A stretch of 32,630 bases of DNA from Nesterenkonia alkaliphila (GCF_009758175.1 NZ_WRPM01000044.1:1-32630), one strand, 5' to 3'; shown: positions 9,813 through 18,280, counted from the first letter of the stretch. Numbers and translations are program-made. Notes: a model not told the origin generated them from the letters alone.

Positions 9813-10724
9813 TTATTGGTTGAACTGTCCGGGAACGTCGAAGTCGAAGATCCCGGAGTCGAAGCTGCTGTATGCCTCATAGTCGACCAGCTCATAGAGC
9901 CGGGCACGGGTCATCATGGACTCTACCGCCGGCTGCTGGGTGCCCTCGGCGGCGATGGTGTCCAGAGTCCGTTCGATGGCCCCCATGGCGGAGCGCAGTG
10001 AGGTCACCGGGTAGATGATCAGCGCCACCCCCGCTGCGGCCAGCTGCTGCCGGGTGAACAGCTCAGACTTGCCGAACTCGGTCATATTCGCCAGCACCGG
10101 AACGTCCACGGCCGAGCACACCGCCTCGAACTCGGAGAGATCCTTCATGGCCTCGGGGAAGATGGCATCAGCCCCGGCGGCCACCAGGGCCTTGGCCCGG
10201 TCAATGGCCGCCTCCAGCCCCTCGGCGGCCCGTAAATCGGTGCGCGCCATGATCAGGAAGTTCTCATCCCGGCGGGCCTCCGCGGCAGCCTTGATCCGCT
10301 TGGTGGCGGTCTCGGTGTCCACGGTGGCCTTGCCGTCCAGGTGGCCGCAGCGCTTAGGGTTCACCTGGTCCTCAATATGACATCCGGCCAGTCCAGCGTT
10401 CTCCAGCTCATGGATGGTCCGGGCCACGTTCATCGGCTCGCCGAAGCCGGTATCGGCATCCACAATTGTTGGCAGATCGGACAGCCGGGCGATCTGGCCG
10501 GCACGGGTGGCCACCTCGGTGAGCGTGGTCAGCCCGATGTCCGGCAGGCCCAGCTCATTGGCCAACACGGCTCCAGAGATGTAGAGCCCGTCGAAGCCCT
10601 TCTCCTGGATCAGCGGTGCCGAGAGCGGGGTGAAGGTGCCGGGGAACTGGCGTGCCGCCCCCGGGGTGAGGATCTCGCGCAGCTGTTTGCGCTTAGCCTC
10701 CGGTGTGGTCTTTGCGTACAACAT
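9813..10724 (-). CDS. prpB: 2-methylisocitrate lyase
   Basis: A 303-residue member of the isocitrate-lyase/PEP-mutase family. It splits 2-methylisocitrate into pyruvate and succinate, the last step of the 2-methylcitrate cycle. The metal-binding DADTGFGEP lies at 89–97 and the catalytic-loop signature KRCGH at 124–128 (general base C126). The length is normal (~295–305). The ATG at 10724 follows the prpD stop after a single base, which indicates translational coupling; an AGGGA ribosome site lies inside the prpD end. Confidence 0.96.
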   Translation of the reverse strand: MLYAKTTPEAKRKQLREILTPGAARQFPGTFTPLSAPLIQEKGFDGLYISGAVLANELGLPDIGLTTLTEVATRAGQIARLSDLPTIVDADTGFGEPMNVARTIHELENAGLAGCHIEDQVNPKRCGHLDGKATVDTETATKRIKAAAEARRDENFLIMARTDLRAAEGLEAAIDRAKALVAAGADAIFPEAMKDLSEFEAVCSAVDVPVLANMTEFGKSELFTRQQLAAAGVALIIYPVTSLRSAMGAIERTLDTIAAEGTQQPAVESMMTRARLYELVDYEAYSSFDSGIFDFDVPGQFNQ

Positions 10725-10725
10725 C

Positions 10726-12243
10726 TCAGAACAGTCCCTTCGGGGAATTGGCCAGATCGACGACGCCGCCGGCAGCCTGGACGTTGAGACCCACCAGTTC
10801 TTCGGCACTCAGCTCGGGGAGGCGCTGGACTGTCTCCAGGAACCGGTCTGCCTCGGCGTCGTCGACAACGCCCTCTGCCAGAGTGCGGAACTTGGCGATG
10901 TACTGCTCCCGTGCGAAGGGGCGGGCCCCCAGCGGGTGGGCGTCGGCGACGGCAATCTCATCGGTGATCACCGTCCCATCGTTGAGGGTGATCTCCACCG
11001 AGCCGCCGAAGGCCTTCTCGGAGATGTCCAGGGAGTGGTAGCGGCGGGTCCACTCCGGGTCCTCCTCGGTGGTCACCTTGTGCCACAGCTCCACGGTGTC
11101 GGGCCGGCCGGCACGCTCAGGGGCGTAGGAGTCCACATGGTGCCAGCGGCCGTCCTGCAGGGCCACGGTGAAGATGTACGGGATGGAGTGGTCCAGAGTC
11201 TCCCGGGATGCCGTGGGATCGTACTTCTGCGGGTCATTGGCCCCGGAGCCGATCACGTAGTGGGTGTGGTGGCTGGTGCGGATCAGCACTGACTTCACGT
11301 TGGCGGGGTCGGTGATCTCCGGGTGCTCGGCGTGGAGCTTACGAGCCAGATCGATCCAGGCCTGCGCCTGGTACTCCGCAGAGTGCTCCTTGGTGTAGGT
11401 GTCCAGGATGCCGCGCTTGGGCTCGCCCTCGGCCGGCAGCGGCACGGTGTACTCAGCCTCCGGGCCGTCCAGAATCCAGGCGATCACCCCGTCCTCGCCC
11501 TCGTAGATCGGCACCGGGGAGGTCTGGCCGCGCAGGGCACGGTCCACGGCCTCAACGGCCATCTTTCCGGCGAATGCCGGGGCGTGGGCCTTCCAGGTGG
11601 AGATCTCACCCTTGCGGGACTGGCGGGTTGCGGTGGTGGTGTGCAGGGCCTGGCCCACGGCCTGGAAGATGGTCTCAGCGTCTAGGCCCAGCAGGGTGCC
11701 GATGCCGGCTGCGGCGGAGGGCCCCAGATGGGCCACATGGTCGATCTTGTGCTTGTGCAGGCAGATCGCCTTGACCAGGTCCACCTGGATCTCATAGCCG
11801 GTGGCGATGCCGCGGACCAGATCGGCCCCTGAGCGGCCGGTGTGCTCAGCCACGGCGAGGATGGCCGGAATGTTGTCACCGGGGTGGGAGTAGTCCGCGG
11901 CGAGGAAGGTGTCGTGGAAGTCAAGCTCCCGGACAGCCACGCCGTTGGCCCAGGCAGCCCACTCGGGGGAAACCTTCTCAGTGATGCCGAAGACCGAGCC
12001 GCCGCTGCCATTGGCAGAGGCCGGGTGGGCAAGGGCCTGAGCCCGGGCGGAGACAATGGGCGCCCGGTTCAGCGAGGCCACGGCCACCGAGGCGTTGTCG
12101 ATGATCCGGTTGATCACCATCTCGGTGACCTCATCCTCCACGGGCACCGGGTCCACAGCGACCTTGGCGATCTTATAAGCCAGCTGGTCCTCGCGGGCCA
12201 GGTTATCGGAACTGGGGTGGACCCGTACGGTGTGTTCAATCAT
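10726..12243 (-). CDS. prpD: 2-methylcitrate dehydratase
   Basis: A 505-residue MmgE/PrpD-family enzyme that dehydrates 2-methylcitrate to 2-methyl-cis-aconitate without an iron–sulfur cluster. Family features include the helical N-terminal domain ([32 protein letters not shown]) and the [18 protein letters not shown] region. Later come a conserved [12 protein letters not shown] block and the smaller C-terminal α/β domain. The length agrees with PrpD (~480–505). The ATG at 12243 has GAGAGGA 8 nt upstream and begins 13 nt after gntR. Because PrpD is present and no acnD/prpF is seen, the cycle is the direct PrpD type. Rehydration to 2-methylisocitrate presumably uses aconitase encoded elsewhere. 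Confidence 0.95.
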   Translation of the reverse strand: MIEHTVRVHPSSDNLAREDQLAYKIAKVAVDPVPVEDEVTEMVINRIIDNASVAVASLNRAPIVSARAQALAHPASANGSGGSVFGITEKVSPEWAAWANGVAVRELDFHDTFLAADYSHPGDNIPAILAVAEHTGRSGADLVRGIATGYEIQVDLVKAICLHKHKIDHVAHLGPSAAAGIGTLLGLDAETIFQAVGQALHTTTATRQSRKGEISTWKAHAPAFAGKMAVEAVDRALRGQTSPVPIYEGEDGVIAWILDGPEAEYTVPLPAEGEPKRGILDTYTKEHSAEYQAQAWIDLARKLHAEHPEITDPANVKSVLIRTSHHTHYVIGSGANDPQKYDPTASRETLDHSIPYIFTVALQDGRWHHVDSYAPERAGRPDTVELWHKVTTEEDPEWTRRYHSLDISEKAFGGSVEITLNDGTVITDEIAVADAHPLGARPFAREQYIAKFRTLAEGVVDDAEADRFLETVQRLPELSAEELVGLNVQAAGGVVDLANSPKGLF

Positions 12244-12256
12244 GGGGATAGTCCTC

Positions 12257-12904
12257 TCAGGTTGCTGGTTCTGGTTCGGAAAGCTGCTGCCGCTGCTGGG
12301 AGATGTAGCCCAGGCTGCGGCGCAGGTGGAGTCTGGTGGCGGCCTCTGCCATCTGTGGGTCGCCGGAGGCGATCCCTAAGCAAATATCGCGATGCTCTGC
12401 GGCGGAGCGGGCCAGGCGGTCCGGGCGGTCCTTGGCCAGGCGGCGGACCCGAGCCAGGTGAACGCGCAGACCGCTCAGCATGGTGCTGAGGTAGGGGTTG
12501 CCTACGGCCGCGTCGATCTCTTGATCCATCCGGGCGGCCAGACGGTAGTGGCTCTCGGCATCGGGGGCGAGTTGGGCGGCGTCGAACTCTTCTGCCAAGG
12601 CCGTGAAGACCTCTGCGCTGCCGCGCTGGGCAGCCAGGCTTGCCGCCTGGGACTCCAGCGGGATGCGCACCTCGAAGAGGCGATCCACGTCTTCCAGTGA
12701 GATATCAGTGACCACAGTGCCCCGGCGCGGGTGCTGCACGGCAAGTCCGGCTGCCACCAGCCGGGAGAAGGCCTCCCGGACCGGAGTGCGGGAGACGCCC
12801 AGCCGCTGGGACTGCTCCACCTCGCCCAGGACCGTTCCTGGGGGCAGGCTGCCCTCCAGGATCTCCTCCTGGAGCGCGGTGTATGCCGCATCACTTGCTC
12901 GCAT
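12257..12904 (-). CDS. GntR-family (FCD subfamily) regulator of the prp operon
   Basis: A 215-residue regulator with an N-terminal winged helix (about 5–70, recognition segment [15 protein letters not shown]) and an all-helical FCD ligand domain (Asp/His metal-type positions around [13 protein letters not shown] and EHRDIC). FCD domains usually bind carboxylate metabolites. As the first gene of the operon it probably represses itself and prpDBC until a propionate metabolite accumulates; this is inference from position. ATG 12904 is preferred over an extension to 12961, because the upstream region contains the TGTATACA operator/promoter and the extension has an atypical sequence. Confidence 0.9.
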   Translation of the reverse strand: MRASDAAYTALQEEILEGSLPPGTVLGEVEQSQRLGVSRTPVREAFSRLVAAGLAVQHPRRGTVVTDISLEDVDRLFEVRIPLESQAASLAAQRGSAEVFTALAEEFDAAQLAPDAESHYRLAARMDQEIDAAVGNPYLSTMLSGLRVHLARVRRLAKDRPDRLARSAAEHRDICLGIASGDPQMAEAATRLHLRRSLGYISQQRQQLSEPEPAT

Positions 12905-12940
12905 ACCCCCAGTGTATACACAGAGGAGGCGACGGGTCAC
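12905..12940 (-). promoter_or_regulatory. prp-operon promoter with overlapping TGTATACA operator
   Basis: On the minus strand, GTGACC (plus 12935–12940) and TATACA (plus 12913–12918) are 16 nt apart and resemble −35/−10. The −10 sits inside the perfect 10-bp palindrome GTGTATACAC (12912–12921). TGTATACA-type sites are typical of FCD GntR regulators. The ATG is 8 nt past the −10, so the message may be leaderless. Confidence 0.6.
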
Positions 12941-12976
12941 CCTCCTAGCGGCATATGGCACGTTCTAGTGGGTTTG

Positions 12977-12984
12977 TGTATACA
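12977..12984. promoter_or_regulatory. Second TGTATACA operator-like site
   Basis: A repeat of the same 8-bp palindrome as the promoter site at 12913–12920, centre-to-centre 64 bp (about six helical turns). It lies in the 104-bp gap between the two gntR genes. An auxiliary site for cooperative or looped binding is plausible. Confidence 0.5.
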
Positions 12985-13008
12985 AGCCCGGGGATGCTCG
13001 AGGAGCCT

Positions 13009-13677
13009 TCAGGCGGCGGACTCCCGGGCCTGGAGATGGGCTTTGACCTCCTGATAAGCGGCCATGACATGCTCGCGGATGGCCTGCTCAGCAGCATCGG
13101 GGTCCCGGGAGGCGATGGCATCAACAATGTGGCGGTGCTCGGCAAAGGCTTCCTCGCGGCGGCTGGCGCTCTGATTGGAGAGGATCCGATACCGGTGCAG
13201 GTGACCTCGGATTTGGCGGAGCATTTCATCACTGCGGTGGATGCCTGCAGCCCTGAAGATCACATCGTGTAGCAGTGCGCCCAGCCGGTGGGTCTCGGAC
13301 TCCCGGTCCAGTAGGCGCTCCATCTGTTCAAGGAGGTCCGCCATCTCGGCGAGGTCGGCAGGGGAGGCGTGCTGGGCGGCCTCCCGGGCGCTGACCGACT
13401 CCAAAGCCGAGCGGATGAGGTAGAGCTCTCGGAGATCCTCCAGGTCAAGCGGGGTGACGAAGGTACCCCCAGTGGGCCCCTGCTCCACGAGGTTCTCACT
13501 GAGCAGCCGGCTCAGAGCCTCCCGCACCGGGGTGCGGCTGACTTTCATCTGCTGGGCAAGTGCCGTCTCGCGGAGTCGCTGACCGGGTGGAAGCTCCAGG
13601 GAGATGATCTGCTCTCGCAGGGTGGAGTAGACATAGTCGGCGCCGGAATAGCGGCGAACGCCCGGTGCAGGAGTCAT
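13009..13677 (-). CDS. GntR-family (FCD subfamily) regulator divergent from the transporter
   Basis: A 222-residue FCD-type GntR protein. The winged helix spans ~13–80 with recognition segment [16 protein letters not shown], followed by a helical FCD domain with the acidic/His ligand positions (HDVIFRAAG, EHRHIVDAI). It is related in architecture to the prp regulator but clearly distinct in sequence. It is transcribed away from the CitMHS gene across a 213-bp gap, which is the classic arrangement for a local repressor of the transporter. No Shine–Dalgarno sequence is visible before the ATG at 13677. Confidence 0.9.
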   Translation of the reverse strand: MTPAPGVRRYSGADYVYSTLREQIISLELPPGQRLRETALAQQMKVSRTPVREALSRLLSENLVEQGPTGGTFVTPLDLEDLRELYLIRSALESVSAREAAQHASPADLAEMADLLEQMERLLDRESETHRLGALLHDVIFRAAGIHRSDEMLRQIRGHLHRYRILSNQSASRREEAFAEHRHIVDAIASRDPDAAEQAIREHVMAAYQEVKAHLQARESAA

Positions 13678-13743
13678 AGGGTGTCAGGACTTTCTGTGAG
13701 AGCGCTCCTGTGACGGGGAGGTACCTGTGAGCTTTGACACCCT
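13678..13743. repeat. 9-bp inverted repeat at the divergent gntR/transporter promoter
   Basis: AGGGTGTCA (13678–13686) and TGACACCCT (13735–13743) are perfect inverted copies separated by 48 bp. The right arm overlaps the transporter −35 box, and the left arm abuts the gntR start. Between them are three direct CTGTGA boxes (TGTGA at 13695, 13709 and 13726). Regulatory use is likely but unproven. Confidence 0.5.
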
Positions 13744-13762
13744 GAGTGTACTGGGATATAAA
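13734..13762 (+). promoter_or_regulatory. Near-consensus sigma-70 promoter of the transporter gene
   Basis: TTGACA (13734–13739), a 17-nt spacer and TATAAA (13757–13762). The predicted transcript start is about 13769, giving a ~120-nt 5' leader. This is the best consensus promoter in the window, so tight repression would be needed. Confidence 0.8.
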
Positions 13763-13770
13763 GTACCGGG

Positions 13771-13790
13771 TCTACTTGCATGCATGTAGA
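13771..13790. promoter_or_regulatory. 20-bp near-palindrome, candidate operator for the transporter
   Basis: TCTACTTGCATGCATGTAGA is palindromic at 18 of 20 positions. It starts about 2 nt after the predicted transcript start of the TTGACA/TATAAA promoter, an ideal place for a repressor. The adjacent FCD GntR protein is the obvious candidate. Confidence 0.6.
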
Positions 13791-13890
13791 CAGAACGGAC
13801 CCTCGCACGACTTAAAACCCCACCTCAATCAGCAGGCCCATAGCTGTGCCTGCAGTCGGGGGCCGGGGAATAGGAAGAGAGTACCTCGAG

Positions 13891-15267
13891 ATGCTAACCA
13901 CTGTAGGGCTATTGACGATTGTTGCGGTCGTCGCCTTGCTGATCTCCAACCGGGTATCGCCCCTGGTCATCCTGACACTGGTTCCGCTCACCGCGGCACT
14001 GCTGGCGGGGTATGACTTTGATGAGATCAGCGAATTCTTCGAGTCGGGAATCGGCTCGGTGATGAGTGTCGCGATCATGTTTGTGTTCGCGATCCTCTAC
14101 TTCGGCATCATGCGCGATGTCGGGCTGTTCGAACCGCTGGTGAGGTTCATCGTCAGAGTTTCCCGCGGAAACGTGGTCGCGGTGGCCGTCGGCACGGTCT
14201 GCCTGGGCGCAGTGGCGCACCTGGACGGTTCCGGAGCCACCACCCTTCTGGTCACCATTCCGCCGCTGCTGCCGGTGTACAAGCGCCTGGGAATGAGCCC
14301 CTATCTGCTGCTGACCCTGGCCGTGACCAGCGTGGGCGTGATGAACCTGCTGCCCTGGGCCGGACCCATCGGCCGGGCCGGAGCTGTTACTGGCATTGAC
14401 CCCACTGAGCTCTACCGCCCGCTGATCCCGGTGCAGATAGCCGGCCTGGTGCTGCTGATCGCCATGGCTGTGGTGATGGGCATGCGCGAGAAGCGCCGGA
14501 TCGCCAAGCGCCAGGAGGCGCAAAAACTGGCCGCTGTCGGCGGGGACTCTGCCGATCAGAGCGCCCAGAGCCGGGGTAGTGCTGCCATCACCGACGAGGA
14601 GGACGAGGCAGAGAGCCCGGAGGAGCAGCAGCGCCGGCTGGAGCTGATGCGCCCCAAGCTCATCTGGGTCAACGCGGCGCTGACCGTGGCGATCATCGCT
14701 GTACTGATGGTGGGCTGGCTGCCCACTCCGTATGTGTTCATGGTGGGTGTCTGCCTGGCGCTTCTGATCAACTACCGCAAGATGCAGGAGCAGCTGGACC
14801 GGATCAAGGACCATGCAGCCAATGCGCTCTCGATGGCCGTGATCATCCTGGCCGCCGGATCCTTCCTCGGCATCCTGGGTGAGAGTGGGATGCTGGACTC
14901 CATCGCTGAGGACATCATCCAGGTGGCCCCCGAGCCGGTGCTGCAGAACATGCACATTGTGCTGGGCATCATCGCCCTGCCGCTGGACTTTGTGCTCAGC
15001 ACCGATGCCTTCTGGTTCGGATTCTTCCCCGTGGTGGAACAGGTGACGGCCTCAGTGGGGATCTCCACCACCACCGCCGTCTACGCGGCGGGCATCGGCA
15101 ATATCGTCGGTGCGCTGATCAGCCCCTTTGCTCCGGCGCTCTGGCTGGGACTGGGCCTGGCCCGCCTGGAGATCGGCAAGTTCATCCGCTACGCATTCCT
15201 CTGGATGTGGGGCTACAGCCTGCTGCTGTTCCTCGCCGCCATCCTGCTGGGCGTGGTGGAGGTCTGA
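13891..15267 (+). CDS. CitMHS-family citrate/tricarboxylate transporter
   Basis: A 458-residue polytopic membrane protein with about 11–12 hydrophobic segments. A charged cytoplasmic loop in the middle (about residues 195–255, rich in Glu, Asp, Gln and Arg) divides two halves. The motifs VAHLDGSGATTLLVTIPPLLP and NLLPWAGPIGRAGAVTGIDP in the first half, and the FVLSTDAFWFGFFPV region in the second, match the CitMHS family (metal–citrate or citrate–proton symporters). The substrate here is probably a tricarboxylate, but with prp genes alongside 2-methylcitrate or aconitate are also possible. ATG 13891 is chosen because GGAAGAGAG lies ~10 nt upstream; an upstream ATG at 13846 would add a non-hydrophobic tail. 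Confidence 0.88.
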   Translation: MLTTVGLLTIVAVVALLISNRVSPLVILTLVPLTAALLAGYDFDEISEFFESGIGSVMSVAIMFVFAILYFGIMRDVGLFEPLVRFIVRVSRGNVVAVAVGTVCLGAVAHLDGSGATTLLVTIPPLLPVYKRLGMSPYLLLTLAVTSVGVMNLLPWAGPIGRAGAVTGIDPTELYRPLIPVQIAGLVLLIAMAVVMGMREKRRIAKRQEAQKLAAVGGDSADQSAQSRGSAAITDEEDEAESPEEQQRRLELMRPKLIWVNAALTVAIIAVLMVGWLPTPYVFMVGVCLALLINYRKMQEQLDRIKDHAANALSMAVIILAAGSFLGILGESGMLDSIAEDIIQVAPEPVLQNMHIVLGIIALPLDFVLSTDAFWFGFFPVVEQVTASVGISTTTAVYAAGIGNIVGALISPFAPALWLGLGLARLEIGKFIRYAFLWMWGYSLLLFLAAILLGVVEV

Positions 15268-15293
15268 GCCCACCGCTTGGCTGAGTGACTGCC

Positions 15294-15328
15294 GGCCCCG
15301 GTTCGCTGAACATCAGCGGGCCGGGGCC
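15294..15328. terminator. Bidirectional terminator between the transporter gene and prpE
   Basis: GGCCCCGG (15294–15301) pairs with CCGGGGCC (15321–15328), and inner CGCTGA pairs with TCAGCG. It separates convergent genes and ends exactly at the prpE stop codon (15329–15331). Confidence 0.8.
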
Positions 15329-17257
15329 TCAGTCTTTGCTGCCCTGGGACCCACGCAGTACAGGCAGCAGGGCCTCGATCACACCGGGGTCCTCGATAGT
15401 GGAGGGCACCACATAGTCCTTGCCGTCTGCGATTTGGCGCATAGTCTTGCGCAGGATCTTTCCGGAGCGGGTCTTGGGCAGTGCCTCCACCACTGCGACC
15501 TCCTTGAAGTCGGCCACCGGGCCGATCGTGGCCCGGACATGTGCCACCAGCTCCTCGCGCAGCTGCTCCTGACTGATCTGCGCCCCGGCCTTCAGCACCA
15601 GGAACCCGGCCGGGCGTTGACCCTTGAGCTCATCAGCCAGGCCGATCACCGCGCACTCGGCCACCGCAGGGTGCTCCGCCACGGCAGCCTCGATCTCTCC
15701 GGTGGAGAGCCGGTGGCCAGAAACGTTGATGACATCATCGGTGCGTCCCATCACGTAGATGTAGCAGTCCTGGTCGATGTACCCGGAGTCCCCTGTGGTG
15801 TAGTAGCCCTTGAAGGCCGAGAGGTAGGCCTCCACATAGCGGGCGTCATCACCCCAGAGCGAGTACAGGGTGCCCGGCGGCAGCGGCAGCTTGATCGCGA
15901 TATTGCCCTCCTGCCCCGCCGGCAGCGGCTCGCCCAGCGGGTCCAGCACCGCCACGTCATAGCCGACCATCGGCAGTGCGGCCGAACCCACCTTGACCGG
16001 CAGCTGTTGGATCCCCACCGGATTGGCCGCGATCGGCCACCCGGTCTCGGTCTGCCACCAGTTGTCGATCACCGGCACATCCAGAGCCTCGCCGATCCAG
16101 CGCTGAGTCTCCGGGTCCAGCCGCTCCCCGGCGCTGAACAGGTAGTTCAGGCTCGAGATGTCATAGTCGGTGACTTTAGAGGCCGCCGGATCCGCTTTGC
16201 GGATGGCCCGCAGCGCAGTCGGTGCTGTGAACAGCGTGTTGATCCGGTGCTCCTGCACCATCCGCCAGAACGCCCCGGCATCTGGGGTGCCCACCGGTTT
16301 GCCCTCGTAGAGCACACTGGTGGCCCCGGCCAGCAGTGGGGCGTAGACGATATAGGAGTGACCCACCACCCATCCCACATCGGAGGCGCAGAGGATCACC
16401 TGCCCGGGCCCGATGCCGAAGATCGCAGGCATCGTCCAGTTCAGGGCCACTGCGGTGCCGCCCTGGTCGCGCACCACTCCCTTGGGCTTGCCGGTGGTGC
16501 CGGAGGTGTAGAGCACATAGAGCGGATGGGTGGCCGGCACGCTCACCGGCGCCGCAGGTTCAGCGGCGCTGAGCAGAGTCTGCCAGTCGTGCCAGGTAGC
16601 CTCGCTCCGGCTAGCCAGCTGCTCCGCACTGTGCTCAAATCCCTCCCGGTGAACCACGACGACGCTGCCCACCCTGTGCTGTGCCAGATGAAGTGCCTCA
16701 GCCACCTTGGGCAGATACTCCACCCGGCGGGTAGGTTCGATCCCGCCGGTGGCGGTGATCACGGTGTCCGGGGCGGCGTCGTCGATTCTGGAGGCGATCT
16801 CTTTGGCCGCGAACCCGCCGAAGACCACTGAGTGCACCGCACCCAGCCGCGCGCAGGCCAGCATGGCGATGACCGCCTGCGGGATCATCGGCAGATAGAG
16901 CAGCACCCGGTCACCGGTGCCCACGCCCAGAGCAGCCAGGGCACCGGCTGCGGCGGCTACCTCATCGCGCAGCTCGGCATAGCTGTAGCTGCGCGAGTCC
17001 TGAGTCATCGCGGAATCGTAGATCAGCGCGGTGCGGTCCCCATGCCCGGCCGCCACATGCCGGTCCAGGGCGTTATGGGTGATGTTGAGCTTCCCGTCAG
17101 GGAACCAGCGGTGCAGCGGGGCCTGGGAGCTGTCCAGGGCCTGGGTCGGCGGAACATCCCACTCCAGCTGCGCGGCGGTCTCCAGCCAGAAGCGCTGCGG
17201 GTCGGTAACAGATTCGGCGTAGATCTCGCGGTAGCTGTTGGAAGCAACAGATGGCAT
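15329..17257 (-). CDS. prpE: Propionyl-CoA synthetase (propionate–CoA ligase)
   Basis: A 642-residue AMP-forming acyl-CoA synthetase of the acetyl/propionyl-CoA synthetase group. It has the N-terminal ACAS domain (YREIYAESVTDPQRFW), the P-loop YTSGTTGKPKG and the WWQTETGWP motif. It also has TGDSGYID, the hinge GRTDDVINVSGHRLSTGEIE, and the C-terminal catalytic/acetylatable K600 in KTRSGK. It activates propionate to propionyl-CoA, the substrate of PrpC. ATG 17257 has AAGGAG 6 nt upstream; the in-frame ATG at 17293 lies in the predicted −10 region and is rejected. PrpE rather than acetyl-CoA synthetase is inferred from the prp neighbours and the ~640-residue length shared by both. Confidence 0.88.
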   Translation of the reverse strand: MPSVASNSYREIYAESVTDPQRFWLETAAQLEWDVPPTQALDSSQAPLHRWFPDGKLNITHNALDRHVAAGHGDRTALIYDSAMTQDSRSYSYAELRDEVAAAAGALAALGVGTGDRVLLYLPMIPQAVIAMLACARLGAVHSVVFGGFAAKEIASRIDDAAPDTVITATGGIEPTRRVEYLPKVAEALHLAQHRVGSVVVVHREGFEHSAEQLASRSEATWHDWQTLLSAAEPAAPVSVPATHPLYVLYTSGTTGKPKGVVRDQGGTAVALNWTMPAIFGIGPGQVILCASDVGWVVGHSYIVYAPLLAGATSVLYEGKPVGTPDAGAFWRMVQEHRINTLFTAPTALRAIRKADPAASKVTDYDISSLNYLFSAGERLDPETQRWIGEALDVPVIDNWWQTETGWPIAANPVGIQQLPVKVGSAALPMVGYDVAVLDPLGEPLPAGQEGNIAIKLPLPPGTLYSLWGDDARYVEAYLSAFKGYYTTGDSGYIDQDCYIYVMGRTDDVINVSGHRLSTGEIEAAVAEHPAVAECAVIGLADELKGQRPAGFLVLKAGAQISQEQLREELVAHVRATIGPVADFKEVAVVEALPKTRSGKILRKTMRQIADGKDYVVPSTIEDPGVIEALLPVLRGSQGSKD

Positions 17258-17293
17258 GATCAGACTCCTTCGTCTCGGTGTGGTGCTGATCAC

Positions 17294-17299
17294 AGAATA
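17294..17299 (-). promoter_or_regulatory. Candidate −10 of prpE
   Basis: TATTCT on the minus strand, giving a predicted transcript start near 17287 and a ~30-nt leader carrying the AAGGAG site. No good −35 is visible. No TGTATACA site was seen here, so prpE may not share the prpDBC regulator. Confidence 0.4.
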
Positions 17300-17375
17300 G
17301 ACGTTCCGGCCGCTGGGGTATGACCCAGTGTGACGAATCCAGCGTCTGTGCGCCCGCCGCTGGGCGGAATCAGGT

Positions 17376-17381
17376 GATAAT
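17376..17381 (+). promoter_or_regulatory. Candidate −10 for a leaderless tam transcript
   Basis: GATAAT ends 6 nt before ATG 17388, and no Shine–Dalgarno sequence is present. The −35 region is poor. Confidence 0.45.
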
Positions 17382-17387
17382 TCGGCT

Positions 17388-18188
17388 ATGACAGATCAGC
17401 GCACCGGGTGGAACCCGCAGGTCTACCTCACCTTCAGCTCCGAACGGCTCCAGCCCTTGGTGGATTTGGTGGCCCGGGTCAGGCATCCCCAGGCGCAGCG
17501 GATCGTAGACTTAGGCTGCGGGGCCGGCAACGGGGTCCCGGTGCTGCGCACCGCCTGGCCCCAGGCCCAGATTCTGGGCATCGACTCCAGCGCTGAGATG
17601 CTCGAGCGCGCTCGCAGCAGCGTCCAGGACGCCCGGACCACCTTCCTGCAGGCAGATATCCGCACCATCGGCTCCGAGGGTCTGCCGCAGGGGCAGGCGC
17701 CCGATGTGATCGTCTCTAACGCCGCCCTGCAGTGGCTGCCCGAGCACCGGGAGCTGCTCCCAGGGCTGATGGGCCTGGTGGCCCCCGGCGGGATCTTCGC
17801 CGTCCAGGTCCCAGGCAACTTCCAGAACCCCAGCCACCGGCTGCTCTACGAGTTCGCCGCTGCCGAGCCTTACGCCCAGCACATCGACCAGTCCCGGCTG
17901 CTGCAGCCCACCGCAGACCCACAGGACTATATGCACGACGTCGCCCAGCCCGGGTGGGAGGTGGAGGCCTGGGAGACCACCTACTACCACACCCTGCAGG
18001 GGGAGGACCCGGTCTTCACCTGGATCTCAGCCACCGCGGCCAAACCAGTGCTCGAACAGCTGCCCGAGGGGCTGGGTGAACAGTTCGTGGCACAGTACAA
18101 GGCGGCGCTGCGAGAAGCCTACCCGGCGTCGTCGTTGGGGACAGTGCTGCCCTTCCGGCGCCTGTTCTTCATCGCACGGCGCCGCTAA
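17388..18188 (+). CDS. tam: Trans-aconitate 2-methyltransferase
   Basis: A 266-residue class I SAM-dependent methyltransferase. The opening W-N-P-Q-V-YLTFSSERLQPLVDLVARV, motif I VDLGCGAGNGVP, the acidic GIDSSAEMLERAR loop and VSNAALQWLPEHRELLPGL are the pattern of Tam. Tam methylates trans-aconitate, an inhibitory isomer that leaks from aconitase reactions. The length fits (250–265). It stands alone between prpE (divergent) and parA. The neighbouring 2-methylcitrate cycle and tricarboxylate transporter give a sensible reason for a trans-aconitate-handling enzyme here, but that link is inference. Confidence 0.88.
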   Translation: MTDQRTGWNPQVYLTFSSERLQPLVDLVARVRHPQAQRIVDLGCGAGNGVPVLRTAWPQAQILGIDSSAEMLERARSSVQDARTTFLQADIRTIGSEGLPQGQAPDVIVSNAALQWLPEHRELLPGLMGLVAPGGIFAVQVPGNFQNPSHRLLYEFAAAEPYAQHIDQSRLLQPTADPQDYMHDVAQPGWEVEAWETTYYHTLQGEDPVFTWISATAAKPVLEQLPEGLGEQFVAQYKAALREAYPASSLGTVLPFRRLFFIARRR

Positions 18189-18203
18189 CTGGAAGGTTTG
18201 CGG

Positions 18204-18274
18204 TTGCCCGTGACATCACACCGGGTAATCTGGTCAGAACATTGACCGCTGTCGCTTCAGACCAGACCGGAGGG
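18204..18274 (+). promoter_or_regulatory. parA promoter and ribosome binding site
   Basis: TTGCCC (18204–18209), a 16-nt spacer and TAATCT (18226–18231) precede a ~43-nt leader. GGAGGG (18269–18274) is placed 6 nt before GTG 18281. This favours GTG 18281 over an upstream TTG at 18242. Confidence 0.55.
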
Positions 18275-18280
18275 CCGTAC

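Noticed and set aside
10726-12243. AcnD/PrpF variant of the methylcitrate cycle
   Set aside because: The dehydratase belongs to the MmgE/PrpD family, and no aconitase-like or PrpF-like gene occurs in the window.
12955-13272. 105-codon plus-strand frame between and over the gntR genes
   Set aside because: It overlaps the 3' end of the second GntR gene in antisense and shows no domain. The intergenic part is better explained by the TGTATACA operator region.
15128-16831. 567-codon open frame on the plus strand
   Set aside because: It is antisense to prpE and runs through the transporter's 3' end and the bidirectional terminator. The His/Arg/Gly-rich translation has no recognisable domain.
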